Source: JAXDMK01 sp963765955 (GTDB lineage: Bacteria > Actinomycetota > Acidimicrobiia > Acidimicrobiales > AC-14). From it: a stretch of DNA of 64,000 nt. Numbering within the stretch: position 1 is the stretch's first letter; each line of letters starts with the position of its first letter. The notes beneath the pieces were generated by a model that worked only from the letters and a program-made list of their open reading frames with translations, had not been told where the DNA came from and made no database searches. The stretch is from the NCBI GenBank assembly GCA_963765955.1, contig CAVXYA010000008.1:149993-213992 (forward strand), in the 5' to 3' direction. Positions 47,394-56,807 of the stretch are shown here, in pieces. Made by a program: the position numbers and the translations under genes.

Positions 47394-48033
47394 ATGGGGT
47401 GGTTTCGGGTGCTTCGGCGAGTCGTGGCCGCGGCGGCTGTCGCGTCGGCGTCCCGGCGCTGTTCGCGGGCGGCGCGCGGGCGGCCACGCTCGAGGTCTCG
47501 GCGGCCGGCAACATCTTCACCGGCGGGCTCGGGTTCTTTCCCGCCGACACCCCGGCCGCCGTCGGCGACACGGTCCGCTGGACCAACACCGACTTCCTCG
47601 TCCCGCACACGGCGACCGAGGACCACTCGCTGTTCGACCTCGGCGGCGACTACGGCCAGACGCCGCTCAACCCGCCCGGGCTTCGGCCCCGGCGACACCC
47701 GCGAGCGCGTCTTCGAGGCGGGGACGTTCGAGTACTTCTGCGAGGTCCACCCGGTGCAGATGAAGGGCGTCGTCACGGTGGCGCCGCTGCGTCAAGCGCG
47801 TCCGGGCCGGCGGCAAGCGCCGGCTGCTCGTCACCTGGGCCGTCGCGGCGCCGCAGCCCGGGCAGGTGTTCGACGTCGAGCGCCGCGGCAAGGGCGCCTG
47901 GAGGCTCGTCCGCGACGGGACCGCCGAGCTCTCGGCGACCTTCCCCGGCAAGCGCGGAACGTTCCGCGTCCGGGTGCGCTCGGCGTCCGACCCGGCGCTC
48001 GCATCGGAGTACTCGCCGCCGGCGAAGGCCTAG
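47394..48033 (+). CDS. Secreted cupredoxin-domain protein 2, frame breaks
   Basis: ATG 47394. Signal peptide, then GGLGFFPADTPAAVGDTVRWTNTDFLVPHTATE and the copper loop FEAGTFEYFCEVHPVQMKGVV with His, Cys, His and Met ligands. C-terminal domain similar to paralog 1 and ending SEYSPPAKA. Breaks near 47450, 47683 and 47788. Duplicated type-1 copper proteins on the outside suggest electron transfer or copper handling; no partner oxidase lies in the window. Confidence 0.85.
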
Positions 48034-48056
48034 CGTCCGCCCGCACTGCGGGCGCG

Positions 48057-49435
48057 TCAGGCGTGGGTCGCCCAGCCGTCGACCGCGCGCGCCGCGTCGA
48101 GCACGGCCTCGGAGATCGTCGGGTGCGGGTGGACGATCCGGGCGAGCTCCTGGTAGCCGCCCTCGAGCGCGATCGTGTCGACGAGCTCGGCGATCATGTC
48201 GCAGGCCCGGTTGCCGACGATGTGGGCGCCGAGGATCTCGCCGAACTCGGCGTCGGCGACGATCTTGACCATCCCCTCGCGGTCGTCGTAGACGGCCGAG
48301 GCGCCGACGCCGCCGAGCTTGAACTTGCCGACCTTGACCTCGCGGCCCGACTCCTTCGCCTTCGCCTTCGCCTCGGCCTCGGTCATCCCGACGCTGGCGA
48401 CCTGCGGGTGGCAGAACGTCGCGCCGGGGACGAGGTCGACGTCGACCGGGTGGGTCGGCGCGCCGGCGATCGTCTCGACCGCGACGACGCCCTCCTCGGA
48501 GGCCTTGTGGGCGAGCGCCGGCCCGCGGACGAGGTCGCCGATCGCGTACACCTTCGGGTTCGAGGTCCGCTGGTACTCGTCGATCTCGATCTTGCCGCCG
48601 TCGCCGGTCTTGACGCCCGCGGCGTCGAGCCCGAGGCCGTCGGTGTCGGGCGCGCGGCCGCCGGCGATCGCGAGGTAGTCGACCTCGATCTCCGGTCGCC
48701 GACCTTCGCCTTGACCGACTTCGAGCCGGCCTCGACGTCGGAGATCGGCGTCCCGGTGAGGATCTCGATGCCCTGCTTCTTGAACGTCCGCTCGACGACG
48801 CGGGCCATGTCCTTGTCCTCGAGCGGGAGGATCTGCGGCAGCATCTCGACCAGGGTCACCTCGGTGCCGAAGCGGACGTAGGCGGAGGCGATCTCCGAGC
48901 CCGAAGCGCCGGCGCCGACGACCGCGAGCCGCTTCGGCTGCTCGGGGAGCGACCAGGCGCCCCAGGTGTCGACGATCCGGTCGCCGAACTCGACCCCGGG
49001 GATCGCCATCGCGACCGAGCCGGTCGCGAGGACGACGGCGCCGGCCTCGTAGGTCTCGCCGCCGACGACGACGTTGCCGTCGGAGTCGAGCGAGCCCTCG
49101 CCCTCGATCATCGTCACCTTGTTCTTGTCCCAGAGCATCTTGACGCCGCCGGAGAGCGTCTCCGAGACGCTCGCGCGGCGGGCGCCGAGCGCCTTCCAGT
49201 CGAGCGATGCGTCCTTGGTGACGACGCCGAGCTCGGCGGAGTTCTGCGCGTGGTCGAGGATCTCGGCGGTGTGGAGCATCGTCTTCGCCGGGATGCAGGC
49301 GTAGTTGAGGCAGCGGCCGCCGGGCTTGTCCTTCTCGACCACGGCCGTCTTCTTGCCGAGCTGGGCGGCGCGGATCGCGGCGACATAGCCGCCGGGTCCG
49401 CCGCCGATCACGATCACGTCGTAGGAATCGGGCAT
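48057..49435 (-). CDS. lpdA: Dihydrolipoyl dehydrogenase (E3), one frameshift
   Basis: About 460 residues from ATG 49435. FAD motif VIVIGGGPGGYVAAIRAAQLG, redox-active disulfide GGRCLNYACIPAKT, NAD motif VVGAGASGSEIASAYVRFG, FAD-binding YAIGDLVRGPALAHKASEEG and the catalytic His-Glu in ARIVHPHPTISEAV. Break near 48695 after SVKAKVGD. It reoxidises the lipoyl arm of E2 and therefore completes the 2-oxoacid dehydrogenase complex encoded at 38-41.4 kb, from which it is separated by about 6.6 kb. Confidence 0.96.
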
Positions 49436-49490
49436 GCGTTCGACTCTATAGAACGGCTCGTCGAGGCCAATCGACCGACGGCCGTCGGGG

Positions 49491-50075
49491 TCAATCGACC
49501 GGGCGGCGCTCCGGCATCTGGATCCGCGCCATCGCCTTGATCATGAAATAGAACAGCGCGCCGGCGCCGGCGATCAGCAGCGTCGTCCCGATCGCCTGCG
49601 GGACGTCGTCGCCTGGACGAGTCCCAGCGACGCGGCGACGAGCAGGAGCACGAGCAGCGTCTGGAACCCGAGCACCGCCCAGTAGCGCGCCCGCCAGAGC
49701 CCGTAGGCCATCACCGACATCAGCCCGGCGCTGGCGACGACGGAGAGGATCGGCGCCTTGTCCTCGCCCTGCCGGATGCCGTCGGAGCCGAACTTCGTCA
49801 CCTCGACGCCGGCCGAGCCAGCCGATCACGATCGAGATCGCGAGCAGTCCCGAGACGACCGCCGCGACCGTCACGACCTCGCGGCCGCTCGTCCTCGGCG
49901 AGCGGCTCGAGCGCGGCCCGCGCCGCCGCGTTCTTCGCCTCGGTCCGCTCGGCGAGCTTCGTCGCGCGATCCGTTCGTTCGGCCTCGGCGGCGCCTCGGC
50001 GCGGCGCTCGGTGCGCTCGGCCGCCCGCTCCTTGCGCTTGCGCCGCTCGGCCCGCTTTCGGTCCCGGTTCGCCAT
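49491..50075 (-). CDS. Membrane protein with basic coiled N-terminus, frame breaks
   Basis: MANRDRKRAERRKRKERAAERT start at ATG 50075 gives a highly charged N-terminal helix. Four hydrophobic segments follow (VVTVAAVVSGLLAISIVIGWL, ILSVVASAGLMSVMAYGLW, WAVLGFQTLLVLLLVAASLGL, GTTLLIAGAGALFYFMIKAM), ending RIQMPERRPVD at 49491. The pieces lie in three frames, with breaks near 49990, 49885, 49820 and 49612. Family unknown. Confidence 0.65.
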   Translation of the reverse strand: MANRDRKRAERRKRKERAAERTERRAEAPPRPNERIARRSSPSGPRRRTRRRGPRSSRSPRTSGREVVTVAAVVSGLLAISIVIGWLGRRRGDEVRLRRHPAGRGQGADPLRRRQRRADVGDGLRALAGALLGGARVPDAARAPARRRVAGTRPGDDVPQAIGTTLLIAGAGALFYFMIKAMARIQMPERRPVD

Positions 50076-50094
50076 CGGCGAGAACCGTAGAGGT

Positions 50095-50471
50095 TCAGTT
50101 GCCGCGCAAGAACCAGCGTCCGCCGCGGTTCTCGAACTCCTCCCGCTTGCCGCGGTAGAGGTGCGCCGAGACGACCTGTTGCGAGGTCCCGAGTCGCGCG
50201 CGATCTCGCCGGCCGGCGAGCCGGGGGCCGCGGCGAGGAAGGCGGTGACGTCGCTGCGCGACACCCGCACCGGGAAGCGACGTCGGATCCTCGACGATCC
50301 GGCTCGACGACTCGAGCATCGCCGACCGGGGCGATCAGCGAGTCGCCGCTTCCGCTCGGCGACGACGCGGGCGCGCTCTCCGGCGAGCGGCATCTCGAGC
50401 GCCTCGATCCGATCGCTCGATCTGGAGCAGCGGCCGACGACGAGCCGCTCGCGCTGTCGCCGAGATGAGCA
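50095..50471 (-). CDS. Small HTH-containing protein, frame breaks
   Basis: Start MLISATARAARRRPLLQIER at ATG 50471. A charged helix (LAGERARVVAERKRRL) is followed by a C-terminal HTH-like segment: SDVTAFLAAAPGSPAGEIAR, then GTSQQVVSAHLYRGKREEF ending RWFLRGN. The helix-turn-helix reads like the recognition part of a small DNA-binding regulator. Pieces lie in at least two frames (breaks near 50330, 50280 and 50195). Next to thiE but with no evidence of a thiamine link. Confidence 0.55.
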
Positions 50472-50529
50472 TAGCTGATCGCTGACGTCGCGGTTCCGCC
50501 AAGCCGATCCGCGCGCGGTCTCCGCACGC

Positions 50530-51196
50530 TCACACTCGAGCAGCGGAACGCAGCGCCCGCGCCGCCGCCTCGGGTCGCGGCGTCGCGGATCGCGCGCACG
50601 ACACGACCCGCGTGGCGCCCGCCGCGACCACCTCGCCGACGTTCGAGCGTCGATCCCGCCGATCGCGAACCAGGGCACCTGTCGCCCGCAACCCGGGCCG
50701 CGTGCTCGATCAGCGCCAGGCCGGCGGCCGGGCGGCCGGCCTTCGTCGGCGTCTCCCAGACCGGGCCGGCGCTGATCTGGTCGGGCGCCGCGTCGCCGCT
50801 CGCCGCGATCGCCGCGTCGAACTGGGCCGGGCGAGTGGGTCGAGAGGCCGACGAGGCGCCTCGGCCCCGCCTGCGCCCGCGCCTCGGCGACGGGGGCGTC
50901 GTCCTGGCCGACGTGGACGCCGTCGGCGCCGCAGGCCTCGACCAGCTCCGGGCTCGTCGTTGAGGAAGAACAGCGCGCCGTGCTCGCGGGCCGCGCGGCG
51001 CGAACGGCTCGGCGAACGCGATCAGCTCCTCGGCGCAGCGCGGCGCCTTCTCGCGCAGCTGGATCACGTCGGCGCCGCCGCGAATCGCCGCCTCGAGCAG
51101 CTCGCCCGGGCGCGTGCCGTCGGGCTGCGCCTCGCAGACGAAGTAGAGGCGCGCTCGCTGCAGCTCCTCGCGCCGTGCGGCGAGCAGCGCCTGTTC
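50530..51196 (-). CDS. thiE: Thiamine-phosphate synthase, several frame breaks
   Basis: TIM-barrel enzyme joining HMP-PP and the thiazole phosphate. Seen: ARLYFVCEAQPDG, AAIRGGADVIQLREKAP with the family RxK motif, then in other frames LVEACGADGVHVGQDDAP, PDQISAGPVWETPTKAGRP and FAIGGIDA, and a C-terminal GEVVAAGATRVV-type region. Breaks near 51000, 50955, 50835, 50685, 50650 and 50580. Start unclear. Divergent from the riboswitch-controlled thiO-thiS-thiG operon, so the gap between would drive both sides of the pathway. Confidence 0.88.
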
Positions 51197-51577
51197 GTAA
51201 GCTCTGGTGCAGGACCGCCTCCGCGACGAGGTCGCCCTCGAGCCGTGCCGTCCAGCCGCCGCGGGCCTGGACCTCGATCCCGCTCGCGCGACCGCGGCCG
51301 TGGACGACGGTCTCGACGACGACGTGATCGCGCCCGACCGCGCGGCTGGCCTCGATCGCCCACCGCCACGAGTCGTCCCCTCGGCCCAGGCCTCGCGGAA
51401 CGCATGGAAGCCGGCGCGGGCCGCCTCGAGCCCGACGGTCCTGTCGCTGAACGGCCCGGCTGGAGTTGCGGCGGTCGACGACGAAATCGTCCGTCGTGTG
51501 CTCGAACGCCGCGTCGAGGTCCCGGCGGTCAGCGCCTCGAAGTAGGTCCGCACCGTCACTGCCCTTGCGAGCGTCAT
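51190..51577 (-). CDS. SnoaL-like (NTF2-fold) protein, frame breaks
   Basis: ATG 51577 start: MTLARAVTVRTYFEALTAG, the standard first helix of SnoaL-like proteins. The middle is in another frame, then GRDHVVVETVVHGRGRASGI and LEGDLVAEAVLHQSL close the curved sheet. Breaks near 51517 and 51375. The stop is lost near 51190, where it runs into thiE, probably from one more indel. Its start lies 20 bp from the TPP riboswitch on the opposite strand. Confidence 0.6.
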
Positions 51578-51599
51578 CGCGGGGAGTATCTTGAACCGT

Positions 51600-51686
51600 G
51601 TAACGGGAGCCCGACCCAGGGCTGAGAGGGCGGCAGCGGGCCGCCGACCGTCTGAACCTGATCCGGGTAATGCCGGCGCAGGGAGG
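51600..51686 (+). promoter_or_regulatory. TPP riboswitch (thi box)
   Basis: The conserved core is present in order: ACGGGAGCCC, GGGCTGAGAGGG (the CUGAGA element), and CTGAACCTGATCCGGGTAATG, followed by GCCGGCGCAGGGA. It precedes thiO by 33 bp, where a GGAGAGGAGCC ribosome site lies, so it most likely represses translation or transcription of thiO-thiS-thiG when thiamine pyrophosphate is plentiful. Confidence 0.97.
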
Positions 51687-51718
51687 TGACAGCGGTCCGT
51701 CCGCCGGAGAGGAGCCAG

Positions 51719-52895
51719 GTGGAGAACTCGAATCGAGCAGCCGCGATCTCGACGTCGCTGGTCGTCGGCGGCGGCGTCATCGGCCTCGCCTGCGCCTGGC
51801 GCGCTGGCCGCAGCGCGGGCTCGCGTCCGCGTCCTCGAGCGCGACGCGCGCCGGCTCCGGCGCCTCCGGCGTCGCCGCCGGGATGATCGCGCCGGTCGGC
51901 GAGGCGACCTGGGGCGAGGAGGCGCTGCTCGGCCTCGCGCTCGCCTCGCACCGCGCCTGGCCGGAGTTCGCCGCCGAGCTCGCCGACGCGGCCGGGCGCG
52001 ACCCGGCTTCCTCGGCGCTCGGCGCGCTGCACGTGGCCCTCGATCGCGACGAGGCCGAGGAGCTGCGCCGCCGCTTCGAGCTGCATGCGAGTCGCTCGGC
52101 CTCGAGGCCGAGTGGCTGCGCGGGCGGCGAGTGCCGGGAGCTCGAGCCGGGCCTCGCGCCCGCGCGTCGCCGCCGGCGTCGAGGCGCCGCGACGAGGCGG
52201 AGGTCGACCCGCGGGCGCTGCTCGCGCGCGCTGCGCGCGGCGCGCGAGGCGCGCGGGCGGCCGAGATCGTCGACGGCGCCGAGGTGACGAGCTCGCTGAT
52301 CGAGGCGGGATCGGCGCGCGGGGTGCGCGACCGCCGACGGCCGAGCATCCGGCGCGAGCACGGTCGTCCTCGCCACCGGCGCCTGGGCCGGCGCCGCGGG
52401 CTGCCTCGACGCGGCGCGCGCCGCCGGTGCGGCCGGTGAAGGGCGAGATCGTGCGCCTCGCGGCCGGCCGCCGACGGCGCGGCCGTGCGAGCGGATCGTC
52501 GTCAGCGAGCGCGTCTACATGGTCCCGCGCGACGACGGCAGGTCGTCGTCGGCGCGACGGTCGAGGAGCGCGGCTTCGACCTGCGGGTCACCGCCGGCGG
52601 CGTCCACGAGCTGCTGCGCGAGGCCTACCGGGCGCTGCCCGAGATGGCCGAGCTGGAGCTGGTCGAGGCGGTCGCCGGCCTGCGGCCCGGCACGCCCGAC
52701 AACGCGCCGGTGATCGGCGCCCGGCGCGATCGACGGCGCTGCTGCTCGCCGACCGGCCACTTCCGCAACGGGATCCTGCTGGCGCCGATCACCGCCGACG
52801 GCGGTCGCCGCGCTGCTCGACGGCGGCGAGCCGCCCGCCGAGCTCGAGGCGCTCGACGCCGGGCCGGTTCGCGGACGGCGGCGGTGGCGGGATGA
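51719..52895 (+). CDS. thiO: Glycine oxidase for thiazole synthesis, many frame breaks
   Basis: GTG 51719 start. FAD motif VVGGGVIGLACAWRA, then GSGASGVAAGMIAP, and in other frames ALHVALDRDEAEELRRRFEL, LRGR/ECRELEPGLAP, VVLATGAWAGAA, VRPVKGEIVRL, YMVPRDDG, VVGATVEERGFD and the closing GLRPGTPDNAPVIG. Breaks number at least seven (near 51815, 51845, 52088, 52130, 52165, 52330, 52545 and 52730). Converts glycine to dehydroglycine for ThiG. Its stop overlaps the thiS start. Confidence 0.9.
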
Positions 52896-53099
52896 AGTCG
52901 AGCTCAACGGCGACGCCGGTCGAGCTCGCGACGAGGCGCGCGGTCGCGCGACGCGGCGCGCGAGCTCGGCGCCGAGCCGGGCGCGCCGCGGCGTCGCGGT
53001 CGCGGTGGACGGCGAGGTCGTCCCCCGCGCCGAGTGGGACGAGACGAGCTCAGCGAGGGCCAGCGGGTCGAGGTCGTCGCGGCGATCCAGGGCGGCTGA
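52892..53099 (+). CDS. thiS: Sulfur-carrier protein for thiazole synthesis, frame breaks
   Basis: About 67 residues. A ubiquitin-like fold and the diagnostic C-terminal Gly-Gly (VVAAIQGG then stop at 53097-53099). The N-terminal MK...ELNG region and AVDGEVVPRAEWDE lie in different frames; breaks near 52900, 52945 and 53045. Its terminal glycine is thiocarboxylated and delivers sulfur to ThiG. Confidence 0.85.
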
Positions 53100-53885
53100 T
53101 GACCCGAGGCGCCGGCGTTCGAGCTCGGCGGCCGCGAGTGGGGCTCGCGGCTGATCGTCGGCACCGGCGGCTTCCGCTCGCTCGAGCGACTGGAGCGGCG
53201 CGCTGGCGGCGTCCGGGCACGGAGATCGTCACCGTCGCGCTGCGCCGCGTCGATCCGCTCGCGCAGGGCTCGGTGCATCGACGTGATCGACCGGCTCGGG
53301 CTGTTCGCTGCCTGCCGAACACCGCCGGCTGCTACACGGCGCGCGACGCGGTCCGCACGGCGAAGCTCGCCCGCGAGGCGTTCGAGACCGACTGGATCAA
53401 GCTCGAGGTGATCGGCGACGACCGCACGCTGCTGCCCGACGCGGTCGAGCTGCTCGACGCCGCCGAGCAGCTCGTCGACGACGGCTTCACCGTGCTGCCC
53501 GTACACGAACGACGACCCGATCCTCGCGCGCCGGCTCGAGGAGGCGGGCTGCGCCGCGGTGATGCCGCTCGGCTCGCCGATCGGCTCGGGCGCCGGGATC
53601 CGCAACCCCTACAACGTGCGGATCATCGTCGAGCAGGCGCAGCGTGCCGGTGATCCTCGACGCCGGCATCGGCACCGCCTCCGACGCGGCGCTGGCGATG
53701 GAGCTCGGCTGCTCCGCCGTGCTGCTCGCGAGCGCGGTCTCGCGGCGCCGAGGACCCGGAGCGGATGGCGACGGCGATGCGGCGCGGCGGTCGAGGCCGG
53801 CTACGCGGCGCGGCACGCGGGGCGGATCCCGCAGCGCCTGCACGCCGAGGCGTCGACGCCGGAGGCCGGCGTGCCCGAGCTGTAG
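53099..53885 (+). CDS. thiG: Thiazole synthase, frame breaks
   Basis: ATG 53099 shares bases with the thiS stop. GGREWGSRLIVGTGGF lies in one frame, then TEIVTVALRRVDP, LPNTAGCYTARDAVRTAKLAR, the catalytic lysine region WIKLEVIGDD, and, after breaks near 53505, 53645 and 53745, MPLGSPIGSGAGIRNP and VILDAGIGTASDAALAMELG. The TIM-barrel phosphate motif is intact. Combines DXP, dehydroglycine and ThiS sulfur to form the thiazole ring. First break near 53110. Confidence 0.92.
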
Positions 53886-53908
53886 CGTGGGAGGAGGACT
53901 CGGGGCCT

Positions 53909-54674
53909 TGCCCACACGGAGGTCGGGACCGGCGAGCCACTCGTGCTCCTCAACGGTTACGCGGCGACGAAGGACGACTGGGACCCGGCGTTTCTCGATC
54001 GCCTCGGCGCCCACGCGCGGGTGATCTGCCCCGACAACCGCGGCGTCGGCGACTCGCCGCCGCTCGACGGGGACCTGACCGCCGCGTCGATGGCGGCGGA
54101 CACCCTCGAGCTCGTCGACCGGCTCGGACTCGCCCCGGCGGCGCTCGCGGGCTGGTCGATGGGCGGCTTCGTCGCCCAGGAGCTCGCCGCCGCCGAGCCC
54201 GAGCGCTTCTCCCGCCTCGTCCTGCTCGCGAGCGACACCGGAGGTGCAGACGCTGTCCGCTCGCCGGCGGACGTGCAGCGGGCACTGGTCGACTGCTCCG
54301 GGACCCCGCGCGAGCAGGCGACGCGGCTGATCGGCCTCCTCTTTCCGCCGCAGGTCGCCGCCTCGACCGACCAGCGGTTCGGCGACGTCGTCGCCGAGGC
54401 GCGCGCCCGTCTCGACCCCGAGACACTCGACGCCCAGGCGCGCGCGATGGAGGCCTGGCACGCGCGCCCACGCACGGTCTGCGGCGAGATCACCCAGCCG
54501 ACGCTCGTCGCGGCGGGTGACGACGATCGGGTGATCCCGGCTGAGAACGCCGACCGGCTCGCGGCGGCGATCGAGGGCTCCCGGCTGGCGCGCTTCGCCG
54601 GCGCTGGCCATGCGTTCATGGCGCAGGAGCCGAAGCGGGTCGCCGACCTGATCGGCGCCTTTGTCACCGAGTGA
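53909..54674 (+). CDS. Alpha/beta hydrolase
   Basis: About 250 residues. LLNGYAATKDDWDPAFL (oxyanion strand), DNRGVGDSPP, nucleophile elbow GWSMGGF, catalytic Asp in VAAGDDDRVIPAEN and His in GAGHAFMAQEP. Closest by eye to the 3-oxoadipate enol-lactonase/esterase type. The N-terminus is uncertain: no good start near 53909, and GTG 53943 would cut the first strand. No frame break is visible after that. Possibly cotranscribed with the thiamine genes just upstream (about 25 bp). Confidence 0.88.
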
Positions 54675-54749
54675 CGAGGTCGGCCGCGGCCGCGTCTCGA
54701 CATCCGTCGGCGTCGGTTGCGCCCTCGGGTGCTCGGGTAGGGATCCGGC

Positions 54750-56390
54750 ATGGCGAAGCTGATCCTCGGCCCGATGCTCCGCTACGTCTCCGAGACCGAG
54801 GCGGTGGTCTGGGTCGAAACCGACGAGCCGTGCGCGATCGAGGTGCTCGACGCGCGCGACGTGACGTTCGAGGTCTGCGGTCACCACTACGGGCTCGTGA
54901 TCATCGAGGGCCTCGAGCCCGGCTCGGAGACCGAGTACGAGGTCGCGCTCGACGGTGAGCGCCGCTGGCCCGACGAGGACAGCGATCTGCCGCCGAGCGC
55001 GATCCGGACGATGGGCGGCGACGAGCCGCTGCGCCTCGCCTTCGGGTCCTGTCGCGTCTCGCTCCCGCACCACGCGCCGTTCACGCTGACGAAGGACGAG
55101 CACGACGACGCGCGCGAGATGGACGCCCTGTTCGGGCTCGTCCAGGAGATGCGCCGGTCGCCCCGAGAGCGCTGGCCCCGGGTGCTGGCGATGATCGGCG
55201 ATCAGGTCTACGCCGACGAGGTCTCGCCGGAGACGGTCGCCTTCATTCGCAAGCGCCGCGACATCCGCCGGCCACCCGGCGAGGAGGTCGCCGACTTCGA
55301 GGAGTTCGCACGCCTCTACCGCGAGTCGTGGGAGGACCCGCCGATCCGCTGGCTGCTCGCCAACGTCTCCTCGGCGATGGTGATCGACGACCACGACGTC
55401 AACGACGACTGGAACATCTCGCAGGCCTGGGTCGAGCAGATGCGGAAGGAGGAGTGGTGGCCGGAGCGCGAGTGCGCCGGCATCGTCTCCTACTGGCTCT
55501 ACCAGTTCATCGGAAACCTCTCGCCGGAGCTGATTCGCGACAGCGAGCTGCTGGCCGAGGTTCGCGCCGCCGACGACGGCTGGGAGGTTCTCGAGCCGTT
55601 CGCGCGCGACGAGCGCGGGATCCGCGACGGCGCCCGCTGGAGCTACTGCCGCGACCTCGGCCCGGCGCGGTTGGTCGTCGTCGACTCCCGGCTCGGCCGG
55701 GTGCTCGAGGAGGGCAACCGCTCGATGCTCGACGAGGACGAGTGGGCCTGGCTCGAGAACGAGCTCGCAGCGGAGTGCGAGCACCTGCTGATCGCGACGT
55801 CGGACCCGTTCCTGCTCGCGCACGCGCTCCACAACCTCGAGCGCTGGGGGGAGGCGGTCTGCGCCGGCGCGTGGGGCGGCTGGGCCGCGAAGCAGGGCGA
55901 GCGCCTTCGCCAGGGCGTCGACTTCGACCACTGGGCCGCGTTCGGGGAGTCGTTCGACCGCCTCGCGCGGCTGATCGAGGACCGTGCGACCGGCCGCAAC
56001 GGCCGCGCGCCGCGGACGATCACGTTGCTCTCCGGCGACGTCCACCACGCGTACTTGGCGGAGGTCGAGTTCAGCCGCTCGGCGACGAGCAGCGTCTGGC
56101 AGGCGGTCTGCTCGCCGTTTCGAAACGCGCTCGACAGCAAGGAGCGGCGGACGATCAAGGCGAGCGACACGCCGACGGCCCGTCGCCTCACCCGAGCGCT
56201 CGCCCGGGCCGCCGGCGTCCCACGCGACCCGATCGACTGGCGGATCGTCGAGGGGCCGTTCTACGACAACCAGGTCGCGACGCTGACGATCTCGCGCGAG
56301 GAGGCCGAGATCCGCCTCGAGCGCACTGTCGGCGACCCGGAGAGCGACCAGCGCGAGCTCCACACTTCGTTCGAGCGCTCCCTGAGGTGA
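54750..56390 (+). CDS. PhoD-like metallophosphatase
   Basis: 546 residues, fully open. N-terminal beta-rich domain (about 1-95), then the metallophosphoesterase core: FGSCRVSLP, MIGDQVYADE, VIDDHDVNDDW and LLSGDVHHAYLAEVE, which supply the usual metal ligands Asp/Asn/His. A Trp-rich region (GAWGGWAAKQGE) lies before the last motif. There is no signal peptide, so it is probably cytoplasmic and acts on a phosphodiester or nucleotide, unlike secreted PhoD enzymes. ATG 54750. Confidence 0.9.
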   Translation: MAKLILGPMLRYVSETEAVVWVETDEPCAIEVLDARDVTFEVCGHHYGLVIIEGLEPGSETEYEVALDGERRWPDEDSDLPPSAIRTMGGDEPLRLAFGSCRVSLPHHAPFTLTKDEHDDAREMDALFGLVQEMRRSPRERWPRVLAMIGDQVYADEVSPETVAFIRKRRDIRRPPGEEVADFEEFARLYRESWEDPPIRWLLANVSSAMVIDDHDVNDDWNISQAWVEQMRKEEWWPERECAGIVSYWLYQFIGNLSPELIRDSELLAEVRAADDGWEVLEPFARDERGIRDGARWSYCRDLGPARLVVVDSRLGRVLEEGNRSMLDEDEWAWLENELAAECEHLLIATSDPFLLAHALHNLERWGEAVCAGAWGGWAAKQGERLRQGVDFDHWAAFGESFDRLARLIEDRATGRNGRAPRTITLLSGDVHHAYLAEVEFSRSATSSVWQAVCSPFRNALDSKERRTIKASDTPTARRLTRALARAAGVPRDPIDWRIVEGPFYDNQVATLTISREEAEIRLERTVGDPESDQRELHTSFERSLR

Positions 56391-56807
56391 GAAGGCGAGC
56401 TCCGCCGCACCTAACGGCAAGCAGTAAGGGGGCGAGGTCGAGTTGCGTGATTCGTGACGTTCGCGCGCCTTTCGCGCGCTCTTCCGGACGGGCGAATCGT
56501 CGAGTGAACACCTTTCCCGTCTATAGCCGGGAAAGCGTGCACTGGATTTCGGGCCTCCCGCCAGTGCGCGCGAAAGACGCGCGCCGTGACTGAAACGCGC
56601 GCCGCTCCCGTCTGCCCTCACTGAAATCGGTGCGGCGGACCGGCCGCGAGCCCTCGCTCCAGCATCGCTGAGAGGACCCATTACCCCTCAATCCCCATAG
56701 GAAATGAGGACGAACGCAGGTTCCCATTTCTCGGACGGGGCTGCTAGTCTGGCCGCGGATTATTCCCAAGTAATCCAATCAAGAAAGGTTAAAAGGAGAG
56801 ACCACTC
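56391..56807. other. Regulatory gap upstream of the sulfate operon
   Basis: About 415 bp without a gene. The right half becomes AT-rich (56690-56800) and holds two inverted repeats: GAAATG at 56701-56706 with CATTTC at 56725-56730, and GGATTA with TAATCC at 56757-56776. A strong AAAAGGAGAG ribosome site lies just before the substrate-binding protein gene. Confidence 0.65.
56757..56776. promoter_or_regulatory. Candidate operator: inverted repeat with 8-bp spacer
   Basis: Perfect 6-bp arms GGATTA and TAATCC separated by TTCCCAAG, 31 bp before the start of the sulfate-binding protein gene. An Rrf2-type regulator gene is encoded at the end of the same locus, and its dimers bind short symmetric sites of this size. 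The link is an inference. Confidence 0.4.

Noticed and set aside
53487..56681. 1064-codon minus-strand frame opposite thiG, hydrolase and PhoD-like genes
   Set aside because: Antisense of three recognisable genes; composition is typical of high-GC shadow frames, with no domains.
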